Assembly (NCBI RefSeq): GCF_000220835.1
Contig: NZ_GL985606.1
Location: forward strand, 183,942-217,766
DNA from: Actinomyces sp. oral taxon 448 str. F0400
GTDB taxonomy: Bacteria > Actinomycetota > Actinomycetes > Actinomycetales > Actinomycetaceae
Length of the DNA: 33,825 nt
Direction of reading: 5' to 3'
The position numbers and the translations under genes were made by a program. A model generated the notes under the pieces. That model was not told the DNA's origin and did no database searches. It worked only from the letters and a program-made list of their open reading frames with translations. This document shows, in pieces, positions 7,475 to 15,510 of the stretch; positions within the stretch are counted from its first letter, which is position 1, and the number at the start of each line of letters is the position of its first letter.

Positions 7475-8911
7475 TCAGCCGTCATGCCCCATGACGAGCG
7501 CGGGCTCGCCCGGCGCCTCCACCTCCGCCCGGGGCGCCGGGTCGAGGCGCAGACGCACCCGGATGCGCCGCCACCCGCCTCCGACGGCGTCGTACTCCAG
7601 GTGCCGGTTGTCCAGGACGATGCGCTCGGTGCGCGCGTGAACGAGCCAGGGGTGGCGGCGCCGCATCCCGATGAGGTCCTGGTGCCACCGGTAGAGCCAC
7701 CCGCCGAGCGGTGAGAGATCCGCCGGGGTCGAAGGCAGCTCGGGACGCACCTGATCGTCGCCGCCGACCCGCTCGGTCTTCACTCCGCGGAACGCCTGCT
7801 CGTCACCGTAGTAGATGGCGGGGACCCCGCCGACCGTCAACAGGATCGTGGCCGCGAGCGCGGCCTTGGCGTCGCCGACCCTGCTGGCGATGCGAGTGAC
7901 ATCGTGGTTGCCGATGAAGGTCAAGGGCGTGAAGGAGTCGAGGAAGCCGTTGTGGCGGTTCAGGCACCAATCGAGCTCGAAGAAGTTCTCATCGAGCAGC
8001 GATCCCCAGACGGCCTTCCACAGCTCGTACTGGGTGAGCGAATCCATGGTGGAGCGTTCGATGATGCCGGCGTAGTCCCCGTGGATAACCTCCCCGAGGA
8101 ACCAGGCGTCGGGATACTCGCTGCGCACGCGCGGCAGAACCCGCGCCCAGAAAGCGGGCGGGACGGCGTAGGCCGCATCAAGCCTCCAGGCGGAGGCGCC
8201 CCGCTCCAGCCAGTGGGTGAGCACGGAGACGGCGAGGTCGGCGACCTCGTCACTGTCGTGGTTGAGCACCGCGAGCCCGTCGTGCCCTTCGAAAACGGCA
8301 TACCCGGGCACGGACCCGGTAGCCTGCGCGGCCCCGCCGGCTCCAGCAGCACCGGTCGCATCGTCGAAGTGGAACAGGCGCCGCTCGCGTCCTCCGGCGG
8401 CGGCGGCCCGGAACAGCGGGTGCTCGGTGCCGACGTGGTTGAGGACGCCGTCGAGCATGAGCGCCACGCCGCGGTCACGGCAGGCTTCGGCGAGGCGGTC
8501 GAAGGCCGTGTCGTCGCCGAGCCGGGGGTCGATGCGGAAGTGGTCAATGGTGTCGTACCCGTGGGTGCTCGAGGCGAAGACGGGTCCGAGTGCCAGGCCG
8601 TTGGCGCCCAGCTCGACCAGGTAGTCGAGCCAGTCGGCGAGGCGGTCGAGGCAGGGGTCGGCGCTGGCGGTTGCCGGAGCCGGGTCGGCCGCGGGAGTCC
8701 GGGCCTGCGCAGCGGCGTGGTCGAGCGGTGCGGTCGTTGGAGTCGGTGCGGGCGCCCGGCTCGCCGGCGCCGGGGACTGCGTCCGCCCCGTCTGCTCCAC
8801 CGGCCGGATCGGCGCTCCGGTCGCCCCCAGGGGGTAGACGTGCCACCAGATGCTGTGCTCCACCCAGGTCGGAAGAGCTCCATCCGCTATTCCACTAATC
8901 TCACTAGTCAT
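7475..8911 (-). CDS. GH13 alpha-amylase-family glycoside hydrolase
   Basis: A 478-residue GH13 (beta/alpha)8-barrel enzyme acting on alpha-glucosidic bonds, with no signal peptide, hence cytoplasmic. The four conserved GH13 regions are present: region I LMLDGVLNHVG, region II SAWRLDAAY with the nucleophile Asp245, region III WFLGEVIHGD with the acid/base Glu274, and region IV TFIGNHDVT with Asp337. An early WWHVYPLGA motif is typical for the subfamily of maltodextrin- or trehalose-related enzymes. A low-complexity Ala/Pro/Thr insert lies at residues ~45-85 between the first strand and CLDRLADWLDYLVELGANGL. The exact substrate cannot be told; alpha-glucan or maltodextrin hydrolysis is the safest reading. 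The start codon abuts a perfect inverted repeat shared with the divergent tetR gene, so the pair is probably co-regulated. Confidence 0.92.
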   Translation of the reverse strand: MTSEISGIADGALPTWVEHSIWWHVYPLGATGAPIRPVEQTGRTQSPAPASRAPAPTPTTAPLDHAAAQARTPAADPAPATASADPCLDRLADWLDYLVELGANGLALGPVFASSTHGYDTIDHFRIDPRLGDDTAFDRLAEACRDRGVALMLDGVLNHVGTEHPLFRAAAAGGRERRLFHFDDATGAAGAGGAAQATGSVPGYAVFEGHDGLAVLNHDSDEVADLAVSVLTHWLERGASAWRLDAAYAVPPAFWARVLPRVRSEYPDAWFLGEVIHGDYAGIIERSTMDSLTQYELWKAVWGSLLDENFFELDWCLNRHNGFLDSFTPLTFIGNHDVTRIASRVGDAKAALAATILLTVGGVPAIYYGDEQAFRGVKTERVGGDDQVRPELPSTPADLSPLGGWLYRWHQDLIGMRRRHPWLVHARTERIVLDNRHLEYDAVGGGWRRIRVRLRLDPAPRAEVEAPGEPALVMGHDG

Positions 8912-8912
8912 A

Positions 8913-8934
8913 GTTAGTGAGTGTACTCACTAAC
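8913..8934. promoter_or_regulatory. Perfect inverted repeat, predicted TetR operator
   Basis: Two 10-base arms, GTTAGTGAGT and ACTCACTAAC, are exact reverse complements separated by GT. The 22-bp site lies between the divergent GH13 and tetR genes, 1 base from the GH13 start codon and 16 bases from the tetR start codon. The position is ideal for repression of both genes by the TetR protein encoded next door. Confidence 0.85.
8920..8925 (-). promoter_or_regulatory. Predicted -10 box of the GH13 gene inside the operator
   Basis: On the minus strand TACACT (TANNNT type) lies 8 bases before the ATG at 8911. No ribosome site fits in this space, so the mRNA is probably leaderless or nearly so. The box sits on the operator centre, so a bound repressor would cover it. 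No good -35 box is visible. Confidence 0.5.
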
Positions 8935-8938
8935 AGGG

Positions 8939-8944
8939 TAGACT
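8939..8944 (+). promoter_or_regulatory. Predicted -10 box of tetR, leaderless start
   Basis: TAGACT is followed by six bases (GTCACC) and then the ATG at 8951, which puts the transcription start at the start codon. The box lies 5 bases beyond the operator edge, so autorepression is likely. No ribosome site is present. Confidence 0.5.
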
Positions 8945-8950
8945 GTCACC

Positions 8951-9721
8951 ATGCCCCCCAGATCGGATCGCCGCCCGCGGCTGCGCATGGATCCCGATGA
9001 ACGCCGTCGGCTCATTCTGGACGTCGCGCGGCGGGAGTTCGCGGCCCGCCCCTACGAGGAGGTGTCTCTGTCGGCGATCGCGCGCGCAGCCCGAGCCTCC
9101 GAGGCGCTCGTCCACAAGTACTTCTCCACCAAGGGGCGGCTCTACGGCCAGATACTCTCCCTGGACGCCGCCGACCTGGCAGAGCGCACCCGACTCGCCG
9201 CCGAGACCTTGACCGACGACGCCACCGTCCGCGACCACGTGCGCACCTCGGTCGGCGTCTACCTCGACTTCATCGCCGAACGCGCCCCCGGCTGGGCCGA
9301 GTACCAGATGCTCGCCGGCTACGAGCCGAGCGAGGCCGCCGAAGTCCGCAGGCGCGCCCGCGAGGCGTCGGTCGAGGCGCTGCGCCGCCTGCTCGCCCGG
9401 ACCGGCGGTGCCGACCGGGCCACGGGGCCCGACGGGTCGGGCGGACGCGACGGCGCCGGCGGGGCCGACGACTCGCGGACCTCCTTCGCCCTGTGGGGCT
9501 ACCTGGGTTTCCTGGAGACCGTCTGCCTGCAGTGGGTCTCCCAGGGCTGCCCCGCGAGCGCCAGACCCGCGCTGACCGACGCCGCCGTCGGCTGCCTGGA
9601 GGGGGCTCTCGGCGCGGAGGCGTCGGCGCACGGCTCGGGCGGCCCCGGCCGGCGGGGTGTCGCAACCGGTTCCGCCAACGCAGGGCCTCAACCGCTGACG
9701 GCGGCCAGCGCCTCCTCGTAG
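8951..9721 (+). CDS. TetR/AcrR-family transcriptional regulator
   Basis: A DNA-binding repressor of the TetR family, 256 residues. The N-terminal helix-turn-helix domain (about residues 17-66) reads RRLILDVARREFAA, then YEEVSLSAIARAARASEAL, then VHKYFSTKGRLYGQIL, the typical TetR signature. The ligand domain follows, with an Asp/Gly-rich insert around residues 155-175 and a low-complexity C-terminus. The last 34 bases overlap the 3' end of the convergent macrodomain gene, and the Ser/Gly/Ala-rich tail is probably disordered. It is divergent from the GH13 gene with a perfect operator between them, so it most likely controls that gene and itself; the effector is unknown, perhaps a sugar. Confidence 0.93.
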   Translation: MPPRSDRRPRLRMDPDERRRLILDVARREFAARPYEEVSLSAIARAARASEALVHKYFSTKGRLYGQILSLDAADLAERTRLAAETLTDDATVRDHVRTSVGVYLDFIAERAPGWAEYQMLAGYEPSEAAEVRRRAREASVEALRRLLARTGGADRATGPDGSGGRDGAGGADDSRTSFALWGYLGFLETVCLQWVSQGCPASARPALTDAAVGCLEGALGAEASAHGSGGPGRRGVATGSANAGPQPLTAASASS

Positions 9722-10563
9722 GCCGCGACGTCGACATCGGCAAAGGCGCAGATGACGATGCGCAGTTCGGAACCGGGGTGCTCGCCGAGCCACCGGCCGA
9801 TGACCGACAGGACGAGCGAGGCGGCTTCCTCCTTGGGGTAGCCGAAGACACCCGTGGACACCGAGCACAGGGCGACCGAGTCCAGGCCCGCCTCCGCGGC
9901 GGCATCGAGCACGCAGCGATAGGAGCTCGCCAGGAGCTCCCGCTCGCGCTCGGTGACTCCGCCATCAACGACGGGGCCGACCGTGTGGATGACATGCTCG
10001 GCCGGCAGGTGATACCCGTCGGTGAGCAGCGCGCGACCGGTCGGCTCGGGCTCGCCGCCGCGGGCGTCCATGTGGGCGGCGCACTCGGCGCGCAGCCCCG
10101 GCCCCGCCACCGCGTGGATGACGTTGTCGACGCAGGTGTGGCCGGGCACTCGGCAGCCGAGCATCTCGGTGTTGGCGGCGTTGACGATCGCTCCGGCGCG
10201 CAGCGTCGTCAGGTCACCCTTCCACAGGGCGACTCGCTCGCCCACCGGCCCGTCGACGTCGTGCGTGAGAGACAGGGTCGGCAGGGCGGACGCATCGGGG
10301 GCGCCGGCCTCGAGGACGCGCTGAGCGGCTTCGGCCGCGAGCATCTCGTCGAGGTCGGCGCGGATGTCGTCGTCGGGAATGGGGCGGGGCGGGCGGATGG
10401 TGAGCAGACCGTCGAGCAGGCGGCGCAGCTCGACGGCCGGCAGCTCGGCGAGCGCGGCAGGCGGCGGAAACGCGGCGACGTCGCCCGCCTGGACGGCCTC
10501 GGTTGCGAAATGCTGCGCGAGGCGAGTCAGGCGAGCGACGTCGGCGTATGCGGTATGCGGCAT
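9688..10563 (-). CDS. Zinc-type macrodomain protein, predicted protein-ADP-ribose hydrolase
   Basis: A 291-residue macrodomain protein. The N-terminal ~95 residues form a helical lead. The macrodomain follows with LWKGDLTTLRAGAIVNAANTEMLG. The sequence continues GCRVPGHTCVDNVIHAVAGP: Cys137, His142 and Cys144 match the Cys/His/Cys zinc ligands of the zinc-containing macrodomains described in staphylococci and streptococci, which remove ADP-ribose from proteins. Later motifs are THTVGPV-like (IHTVGPVVDGG) and LCSVSTGVFGYPKEEAA, the phosphate-binding loop. In those pathogens the gene usually sits with a sirtuin (SirTM), GcvH-L and a lipoate ligase; none is here, so the partner system is absent locally. 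A TAGCCT box six bases before the ATG suggests a leaderless mRNA. Its 3' end overlaps tetR. Confidence 0.88.
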   Translation of the reverse strand: MPHTAYADVARLTRLAQHFATEAVQAGDVAAFPPPAALAELPAVELRRLLDGLLTIRPPRPIPDDDIRADLDEMLAAEAAQRVLEAGAPDASALPTLSLTHDVDGPVGERVALWKGDLTTLRAGAIVNAANTEMLGCRVPGHTCVDNVIHAVAGPGLRAECAAHMDARGGEPEPTGRALLTDGYHLPAEHVIHTVGPVVDGGVTERERELLASSYRCVLDAAAEAGLDSVALCSVSTGVFGYPKEEAASLVLSVIGRWLGEHPGSELRIVICAFADVDVAAYEEALAAVSG

Positions 10564-10569
10564 GGACCC

Positions 10570-10575
10570 AGGCTA
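10570..10575 (-). promoter_or_regulatory. Predicted -10 box of the macrodomain gene, leaderless start
   Basis: On the minus strand TAGCCT is followed by six bases (GGGTCC) and the ATG at 10563. There is no purine-rich ribosome site. The arrangement equals that of tetR, the potassium channel and the ABC ATPase in this window. Confidence 0.4.
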
Positions 10576-10581
10576 TCGGGG

Positions 10582-10627
10582 GCCGGCGGGCGGCGCCCCG
10601 GGCCGACCCCGGCGCGGGGCGCCGGCC
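10582..10627 (-). terminator. Nested GC hairpin downstream of dps
   Basis: Inner arms GGCGCCCCG (10592-10600) and CGGGGCGCC (10615-10623) are exact complements; GCCGGC copies at 10582 and 10621 can add alternative outer pairing. The structure begins about 25 bases after the dps stop codon and lies just upstream of the macrodomain promoter, so it can isolate the two same-strand genes. Confidence 0.6.
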
Positions 10628-10649
10628 AGCCTCATGGTGCCGCCGGGGC

Positions 10650-11141
10650 TCAGATGCTGTAGTTCTGAGCGGAGAGGAACCAGCTCTGCTGCTCCAGCCG
10701 CTGGGTGTAGTCCTCGAGGATGCTGGAGGAGGACGGGTCGGCCTCGTCAACGGCATCGTGAATGTCACGCAGGGTCGTGGTGACGGCGTTGATGGCGGCG
10801 ACGATGTAGTCCACGGCATCAGAGGTGATGACGCTGCCCTCCGGGGCCACGGGGACGGACGTCTCCTCGGCGACGGTGGCCGGGCGGGCGTCGGGGTAGG
10901 CGTTGATGGCGCGCATGCGCTCGGCAAGCTCATCCGAACCCTCGCGGGCGATGTCGACGACCTCATCGAGGTTGAGGTGGAGGTCGCGGAAGTTCGGACC
11001 CACGAGGTTCCAGTGGATCTGCTTGCCGACCAGGCTCAGAGCAGTGATGTCGACCAGAGCGCGCTGGAGGTCAGAGCGCAGCTCGGCCGAGGCGGTGAAA
11101 GCAGGGGCAACAGGAGGATTCTTGACAGTCTTAGCGCTCAT
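10650..11141 (-). CDS. dps: Dps-family ferritin-like DNA-protection protein
   Basis: A 163-residue Dps protein that forms a dodecamer, oxidises Fe(II) with peroxide and stores iron, protecting DNA in starvation or oxidative stress. All five ferroxidase-centre residues of the family are present with the correct spacing: His43, His55 and Asp59 in QIHWNLVGPNFRDLHLNLDE, then Asp70 and Glu74 in GSDELAERM. The N-terminus (SAKTVKNPP) has two lysines, which may help DNA contact. The start at 11141 is preceded by TAAGG about 10 bases upstream. The thioredoxin gene lies 70 bases upstream on the same strand, which makes a small oxidative-stress pair plausible. A hairpin follows the stop. Confidence 0.95.
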   Translation of the reverse strand: MSAKTVKNPPVAPAFTASAELRSDLQRALVDITALSLVGKQIHWNLVGPNFRDLHLNLDEVVDIAREGSDELAERMRAINAYPDARPATVAEETSVPVAPEGSVITSDAVDYIVAAINAVTTTLRDIHDAVDEADPSSSSILEDYTQRLEQQSWFLSAQNYSI

Positions 11142-11211
11142 GGACGTTACCTTACAATCATCGTGACTCGATGGCTAGACCCTATCGTCCGTGTGGTGAA
11201 GACGACGGCGC

Positions 11212-11586
11212 TCAGGCCTGCTGGCCGGCCTGCTCCTCGGCGATCTGCTTCTTCAGCTCATCCATGTCCAGCTCGCGGACCTGGTCGATGAGGGAATCCA
11301 GCGCCTTGGCCGGCAGTGCACCGGCCTCGCGGTAGAGCATGACGTTGTCGCGGAAGACCATGAGCGTGGGGATCGAGGAGATGCCCAGCGCCCCGGCGAG
11401 GTCCTTCTCGGCGTCGGTGTCGACCTTGGCGAAAGTGATGTCGGGGTTGGCCTCGGAGGCCTTCTCGTAGATCGGGCCGAAGTTCTTGCACGGACCGCAC
11501 CAGGTGGCCCAGAAGTCGACGAAAGTGATGCCGTCGCCGTGGACGGTGTCCTTGAACTCCGGACCGGTGATGTTGACGGTGGACAT
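11212..11586 (-). CDS. trxA: Thioredoxin
   Basis: A 124-residue cytosolic thioredoxin that reduces protein disulfides. The active site WATWCGPCK has Cys30 and Cys33; the cis-proline is Pro73 in SSIPTLMVF; the buried Asp is in FVDFWA. The C-terminus is extended by about 15 residues (DELKKQIAEEQAGQQA) beyond the standard fold. The start at 11586 has a GAAGGGAG ribosome site. It lies 70 bases upstream of dps in the same direction. The gene symbol is a generic assignment, since actinobacteria often hold more than one thioredoxin. Confidence 0.93.
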   Translation of the reverse strand: MSTVNITGPEFKDTVHGDGITFVDFWATWCGPCKNFGPIYEKASEANPDITFAKVDTDAEKDLAGALGISSIPTLMVFRDNVMLYREAGALPAKALDSLIDQVRELDMDELKKQIAEEQAGQQA

Positions 11587-11906
11587 GCGGGCTCCCTTCG
11601 GACGTCGTGTACTGGCATGGCTTCAGGTGCCGGCAGGGGCAACAGGAGGTGGCTCCGGGGTATTCCGAGACCGCCCCAACCGAATCCGCACCGCCGCTGG
11701 GCGCCATCGCTCCTCCAGCACGTCGCCATACTGACCGGCTACCTGGGCCCCTGAGGCGACCAGCACGGTTGCGACCCGGCGAGGGGCGGCGGTCGCACCG
11801 GCGTCGACAACGCGATGCCACTGACCTTTCACCCTCCTTGTCACCCGTCATCTCTACGTCATACTTGCGGGACACCTACCAGTGCAGGAGCCAGGATAGA
11901 GACCCC
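11587..11906. other. Non-coding interval between thioredoxin and the malic enzyme pseudogene
   Basis: This 320-base divergent interval should hold the promoters of both flanking genes. I see no convincing gene in it. An AGGAG at about 11885 lies too far from the ATG at 11907 (about 16 bases), and TTGCGG near 11866 could be a -35 element, but no matching -10 box is clear. No repeat or strong hairpin was found. Confidence 0.5.
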
Positions 11907-13315
11907 ATGAGTCCTCAGCCATCCATCCTCGCTAACCCGCTGACCAACCGCGGCACCGCCTTCACCCATGAGCAGCGCCGCGAGCTCGGCCTCATCGGCC
12001 GCTTCCCCTCCGTCGTCGAGACCCTTGACCAGCAAGCAGGCGGCGCGCACCTACCGCCAGCTGTGCGACTTCGGGTGGGACATGGACAAGTACGTCTTCC
12101 TCGACCAGCTCCACGATCGCAACGAGACCCTCTACTACCGGGTCCTGACCGGCCACCTCGCCGAGCTGCTGCCCGTCGTCTACGACCCCACCGTGGGCGA
12201 GGCCATCAAGCTCTGGAGCCGGGAGTACCGCCGCTCGCGCGCCGTCTACCTGTCGGTGGACCGCATCGAGGATGTGCGTCCCTCCCTGGAGGGCCTGGGT
12301 CTGGGGCCCGATGACGTCGACCTGCTCGTGGTCTCCGACGCCGAGGAGATCCTGGGCAACCGGCATGCACGGGTGCGCGGTCAGCGCTACGACGCCCTCG
12401 TCGAGGAGTACCTGTCGGCGACCGCCGAACTCTTCCCCCGCGCGCTGCTCCACTTCGAGGACTTCGGGCCGTCCAACGCCCGCCGCATCCTGCAGGCCAA
12501 CCGGGAGAAGTACGGCATCTTCAACGATCTTCAATGACGACATGCAGGGCACCGGTATGGCCGACCAGATCCACGCCGGCATGGTCCGCGACGGGCTGAG
12601 CCCCGAGGAAGCGCGCTCCCGCATCTGGCTCATCGACCGGGCGGGCCTGGTCACCGACGACATGGAGGGCCTGCCCGACTACCAGCAGGCCTACGCGCGG
12701 CCGGTCTCCGAGGTGGCGAACTGGACGCGCGAGCACGGAGCCGTCGGCCTGTTCGAGACGGTGCGCCGGGCGCGCCCGACGATTCTCATCGGCACCTCCA
12801 GCGACCACGGCGCCTTCGTCCGGCGGATCGTCGAGGCGATGAGCGAGGGCGTCGAGCGGCCCATCGTCCTGCCGCTGTCCAACCCGACCGAGCGGATCGA
12901 GGCCATGCCGGCTGACGTCATCGCCTGGTCGAAGGGCCGAGCGCTGGTGGCCACGGGCATCCCGATCAGCCCCTTCGACTACGACGGCACTCGGTTCATC
13001 ATCGGGCAGGGCAATAACTCGCTGCTGTACCCGGGCCTGGGACTCGGCGTCATCGTCTCCGGTGCGAGCCGGGTCACCGATGGGATGCTGCTCGCCGCGG
13101 CTCGAGCGGTCGCGGACCAGGCGGACCCGACGGCGCCCGGCGCGGCCCTGCTGCCCCCGGTGGAGAACCTGCGCGCCTCCTCGGCGACGGTCGCCGTCGC
13201 GGTCGCCCGCCAGGCGCAGGCCGACGGCGTGGCGACGGCCGACTACGACAACCTCATCCAGGCGGTGCAGGACGCCATGTGGGAGCCCGCCTACCCCGAG
13301 GTCGACGAGGCCTGA
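11907..13315 (+). pseudogene. NAD-type malic enzyme, broken by two tandem duplications and two deletions
   Basis: The sequence follows an MaeA/SfcA-type malic enzyme (oxidative decarboxylation of malate to pyruvate) through three frames. Frame 1 from ATG 11907 gives ILANPLTNRGTAFTHEQRRE to ETLDQQ. A 4-base direct repeat (AGCAAGCA, 12031-12038) then shifts the frame. Frame 2 gives AARTYRQL, DRNETLYYRVLTGHLAELLP, PTVGEAIKLWSREYRR and VVSDAEEILG. Here about 50 residues are missing in frame, including the 'GLGDQGxGGMGIPxGKL' segment with the catalytic Lys; the join falls on CTGGGC. NRHARVRGQRYDAL, HFEDFGPSNARRIL and KYGIFND follow. A 10-base near-exact duplication (12517-12536) shifts the frame again to NDDMQGTG. 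A second in-frame deletion then removes the Rossmann entry before MADQIHAGMVRDGLSPEEAR. The rest, to PAYPEVDEA, is intact. No active enzyme is possible. Confidence 0.9.
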
Positions 13316-13384
13316 GTCCTCCTCGGCGGTGAGGACGCCCCCTCACCGGGCTCGGGGCGTCCAGGCAGGAGCAGGAGAACCAGC

Positions 13385-14140
13385 ATGACCATCCGCGGCA
13401 TCGACCACGTCGGGGTCACCGTGTCCAGCATCGAACAGGCCACAGAGTTCTTCGTGCGGGCCCTCGGCGCCCAGGTCCTCTACGACACCCTTCCCCGCGA
13501 GGACGGGTCCCGCGGCGGTGAGGCAACGGATCAGCGGCTCGGCGTCCCCGGCGGCACCGACGAGATCGCCATCCGTATGCTGCGGCTGCCCTGCGGCCCG
13601 GGCCTGGAGCTCTTCGAGTTCACCGGGCCGCGTCAGCGGGACGCCGCGATCCCGAGTGACATCGAGTGGCAGCACGTGGCCGTCTACGCCGACGACCTCG
13701 ACGCCGCCGCCGCGCAGGTCGTGGAGGCCGGAGGCTCCCTCTTAGCCGAGCCACGGCCACTGCCCTCGGTGGAGGCCGGCGAGCGCAACCGCTTCGTCTA
13801 CGCGCGCACGCCGTGGGGCAGCACGCTGGAGATCATCAGCTACCCGGACGAGCAGCCCTACAACGCGGGACACGGAGCTGCGCCGCTGGCGGCCCTGAGC
13901 CGTCCTTGGGTAGGGCGACCCGATGGGATCCGGATGTCCGATCTCAAGGTCAGGATGTCCCGATCTCGGCGGCGAAGGGACGGACACGGCAACGGGGTGA
14001 CAACGCCGTGCGTCGGGACCCTGCACTCCGCCCGGACCGCTCGAGTGGTCACCATACGAAGAGCCCGACCATCCCCGCTGAGAGCAGCGAGACGAGGACG
14101 CCCGAGAGCATCATCCGCCACACGTTGCGCGCCACGATGA
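13385..14140 (+). CDS. VOC-superfamily (glyoxalase/bleomycin-resistance fold) protein with anomalous C-terminal tail
   Basis: The first ~160 residues form a VOC protein. The start ATG 13385 follows AGGAG. Two beta-alpha-beta-beta-beta halves each contribute metal ligands: His8 in IDHVGVTV, Glu78 in LELFEFTGP, His97 in WQHVAVYADD, and Glu149 in GSTLEIISYP. The residues between resemble lactoylglutathione-lyase-like members with unknown substrates. After YPDEQPYNAG the frame continues for about 90 residues of Arg/Ser-rich sequence without fold character and runs 92 bases into the convergent nupC gene. A natural stop was probably lost by a frameshift or point change around 13865-13900, or the tail is a neutral read-through. 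The functional domain itself appears intact. Confidence 0.75.
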   Translation: MTIRGIDHVGVTVSSIEQATEFFVRALGAQVLYDTLPREDGSRGGEATDQRLGVPGGTDEIAIRMLRLPCGPGLELFEFTGPRQRDAAIPSDIEWQHVAVYADDLDAAAAQVVEAGGSLLAEPRPLPSVEAGERNRFVYARTPWGSTLEIISYPDEQPYNAGHGAAPLAALSRPWVGRPDGIRMSDLKVRMSRSRRRRDGHGNGVTTPCVGTLHSARTARVVTIRRARPSPLRAARRGRPRASSATRCAPR

Positions 14141-15352
14141 GATTCCGCTCCTCGTCCACCAGCCCCTTGAAGCATCCGACGACCATTCCTGCAGTCGAGA
14201 AGTTGGCGAAGGAGGTGAGGAAGACCGTGAGAACGGCCTGGTAGTGGTCGGCGAGCCCACCGATAGAGCTCGTAACCTGACCCATGACGACGAACTCGTT
14301 CGTGACGAGCTTGAGCCCCATGAGCTGGGACATATCGTAGGCCGTGGACGGCTCGAGCCCGAGGAGCCAGGCGAGCGGGAAGAGGGCCACTCCGAGGATG
14401 GCCTCGAGGCTGAGCCCCGGGGAGACGAGCGCGAGGAGTCGGTCGATGAGCGCGGCCAGTGCGACGAAGGCGATGACGTTGGCCAGGACGATGAGGATGA
14501 CCTTGCCGGCCTCCAGCACCGAGTCACCCAGGAACGAGAAGAAGGGCTCGCGCTCGGGAGCATCGGGACGCCGCGTGACGAGCCGACGGCGCAGGGGGAG
14601 AGCCTCGTACCGGGCGACGGCCTCGGCATCGACCTCGTGACCGCCGCCGTCCGCCCCTCCGACGGTCACGATCGTGTCCTCCTCCTCGCTCACCGGGACG
14701 GGGTAGAGGATGCTCGCCACCAGGAGGGCGTTGATGCAGTTGAGCGGGATCGCGGTGAGGACGAACTCACCGGGAACGAGCTGGACGTAAGCGCCCACGA
14801 GCGCCGCTGACACGCAGCTCATGCTCATGATCGCGACGGTTGCGTTCCTCCGCGCACTGATCGCCTGGAGCTGGGCCTTGGAGATGGCGAGCGCCTCGGT
14901 GTTCCCGAGGAACATCATCTCGACCGCGAAGAACGACTCGAAGCGGGGTTGCCTGGTCACGGCGCTCAGTCCGCGTCCGACCCACTTGATGATCCACGGC
15001 ATGAGACCGATGTAGCTGAGAATGTCGAACAGCGGCACGATGAGGAGGATCGGGAGCAGCGCACTCGTCACGAAGTTGACAGGTTCGGGATCCACCCCCG
15101 TTGCACCGACCCAGTTCCAAAGGCGAAGCTCACGCCCTGGAAGGCCGTGTCGACGAGCCAGCGGAATCCCTGGGCCGCGGCTCTCACCGCGGCCCTACCG
15201 GCGGTGAAGCTGGTGAGGAGCCACGCGATGATGAGGCTGGTCATGACCATGAGCGCGACGGGGCGCCAGTGGATCCGGTGCCGGTCGGAGGAAAAGAGCC
15301 AGGCGAGACTGATGAAGACGAGGATGCCGACGGCATCGATGACGACGTACAT
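14049..15352 (-). pseudogene. nupC: NupC-type concentrative nucleoside transporter, frameshifted near its 5' third
   Basis: A CNT-family nucleoside/cation symporter of the membrane. From ATG 15352, with an excellent AAGGAGGT ribosome site, the first part reads MYVVIDAVGILVFISLAWLF, then HIHW-like HRIHWRPVALMVM and FRWLVDTAFQGVSFAFG. Then the frame breaks. The continuation GVDPEPVNFVTSALLPILLI is in another frame from about 15110. Restoring one A in GGAACTGG (15111-15120, giving GGAAACTGG) would produce FGNWVGATGVDPEPVNFVTS, the expected loop. Downstream motifs are intact: FFAVEMMFLGNTEALAISKAQ, SMSCVSAALVGAYV, FFSFLGDSVLEAGK, NEFVVMGQV and TSFANFSTAGMVVGCFKG. The gene is therefore a one-base-deletion pseudogene or carries a sequencing error. 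A protein starting inside the second frame would lack the first helices. It is the last gene of the nucleoside cluster. Confidence 0.88.
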
Positions 15353-15452
15353 GGTGACGGACCTCCTTGTGCGTGGGGGATGAGGGGAGCGAGTGAAGGA
15401 ACCGGGAGCGACCGGGCGGCGGGCGAGCGGCTCCGGACAGCGCACTGCCCCG

Positions 15453-15478
15453 GGTCCCCGCTCACTGACGCGGGGACC
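15453..15478 (-). terminator. Hairpin in the leader between the isochorismatase gene and nupC
   Basis: Arms GGTCCCCGC and GCGGGGACC are exact complements with an 8-base loop. It lies about 100 bases upstream of the nupC start on the same strand, together with the stronger hairpin at 15511-15541. It could act as a second terminator or an attenuator. Confidence 0.4.
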
Positions 15479-15510
15479 GACCTGTCAAGGAGCTGCTTCG
15501 CCCCTACTCA

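Noticed and set aside
7904-8917. Plus-strand open frame opposite the GH13 gene
   Set aside because: Antisense shadow; the GH13 catalytic regions are all on the minus strand.
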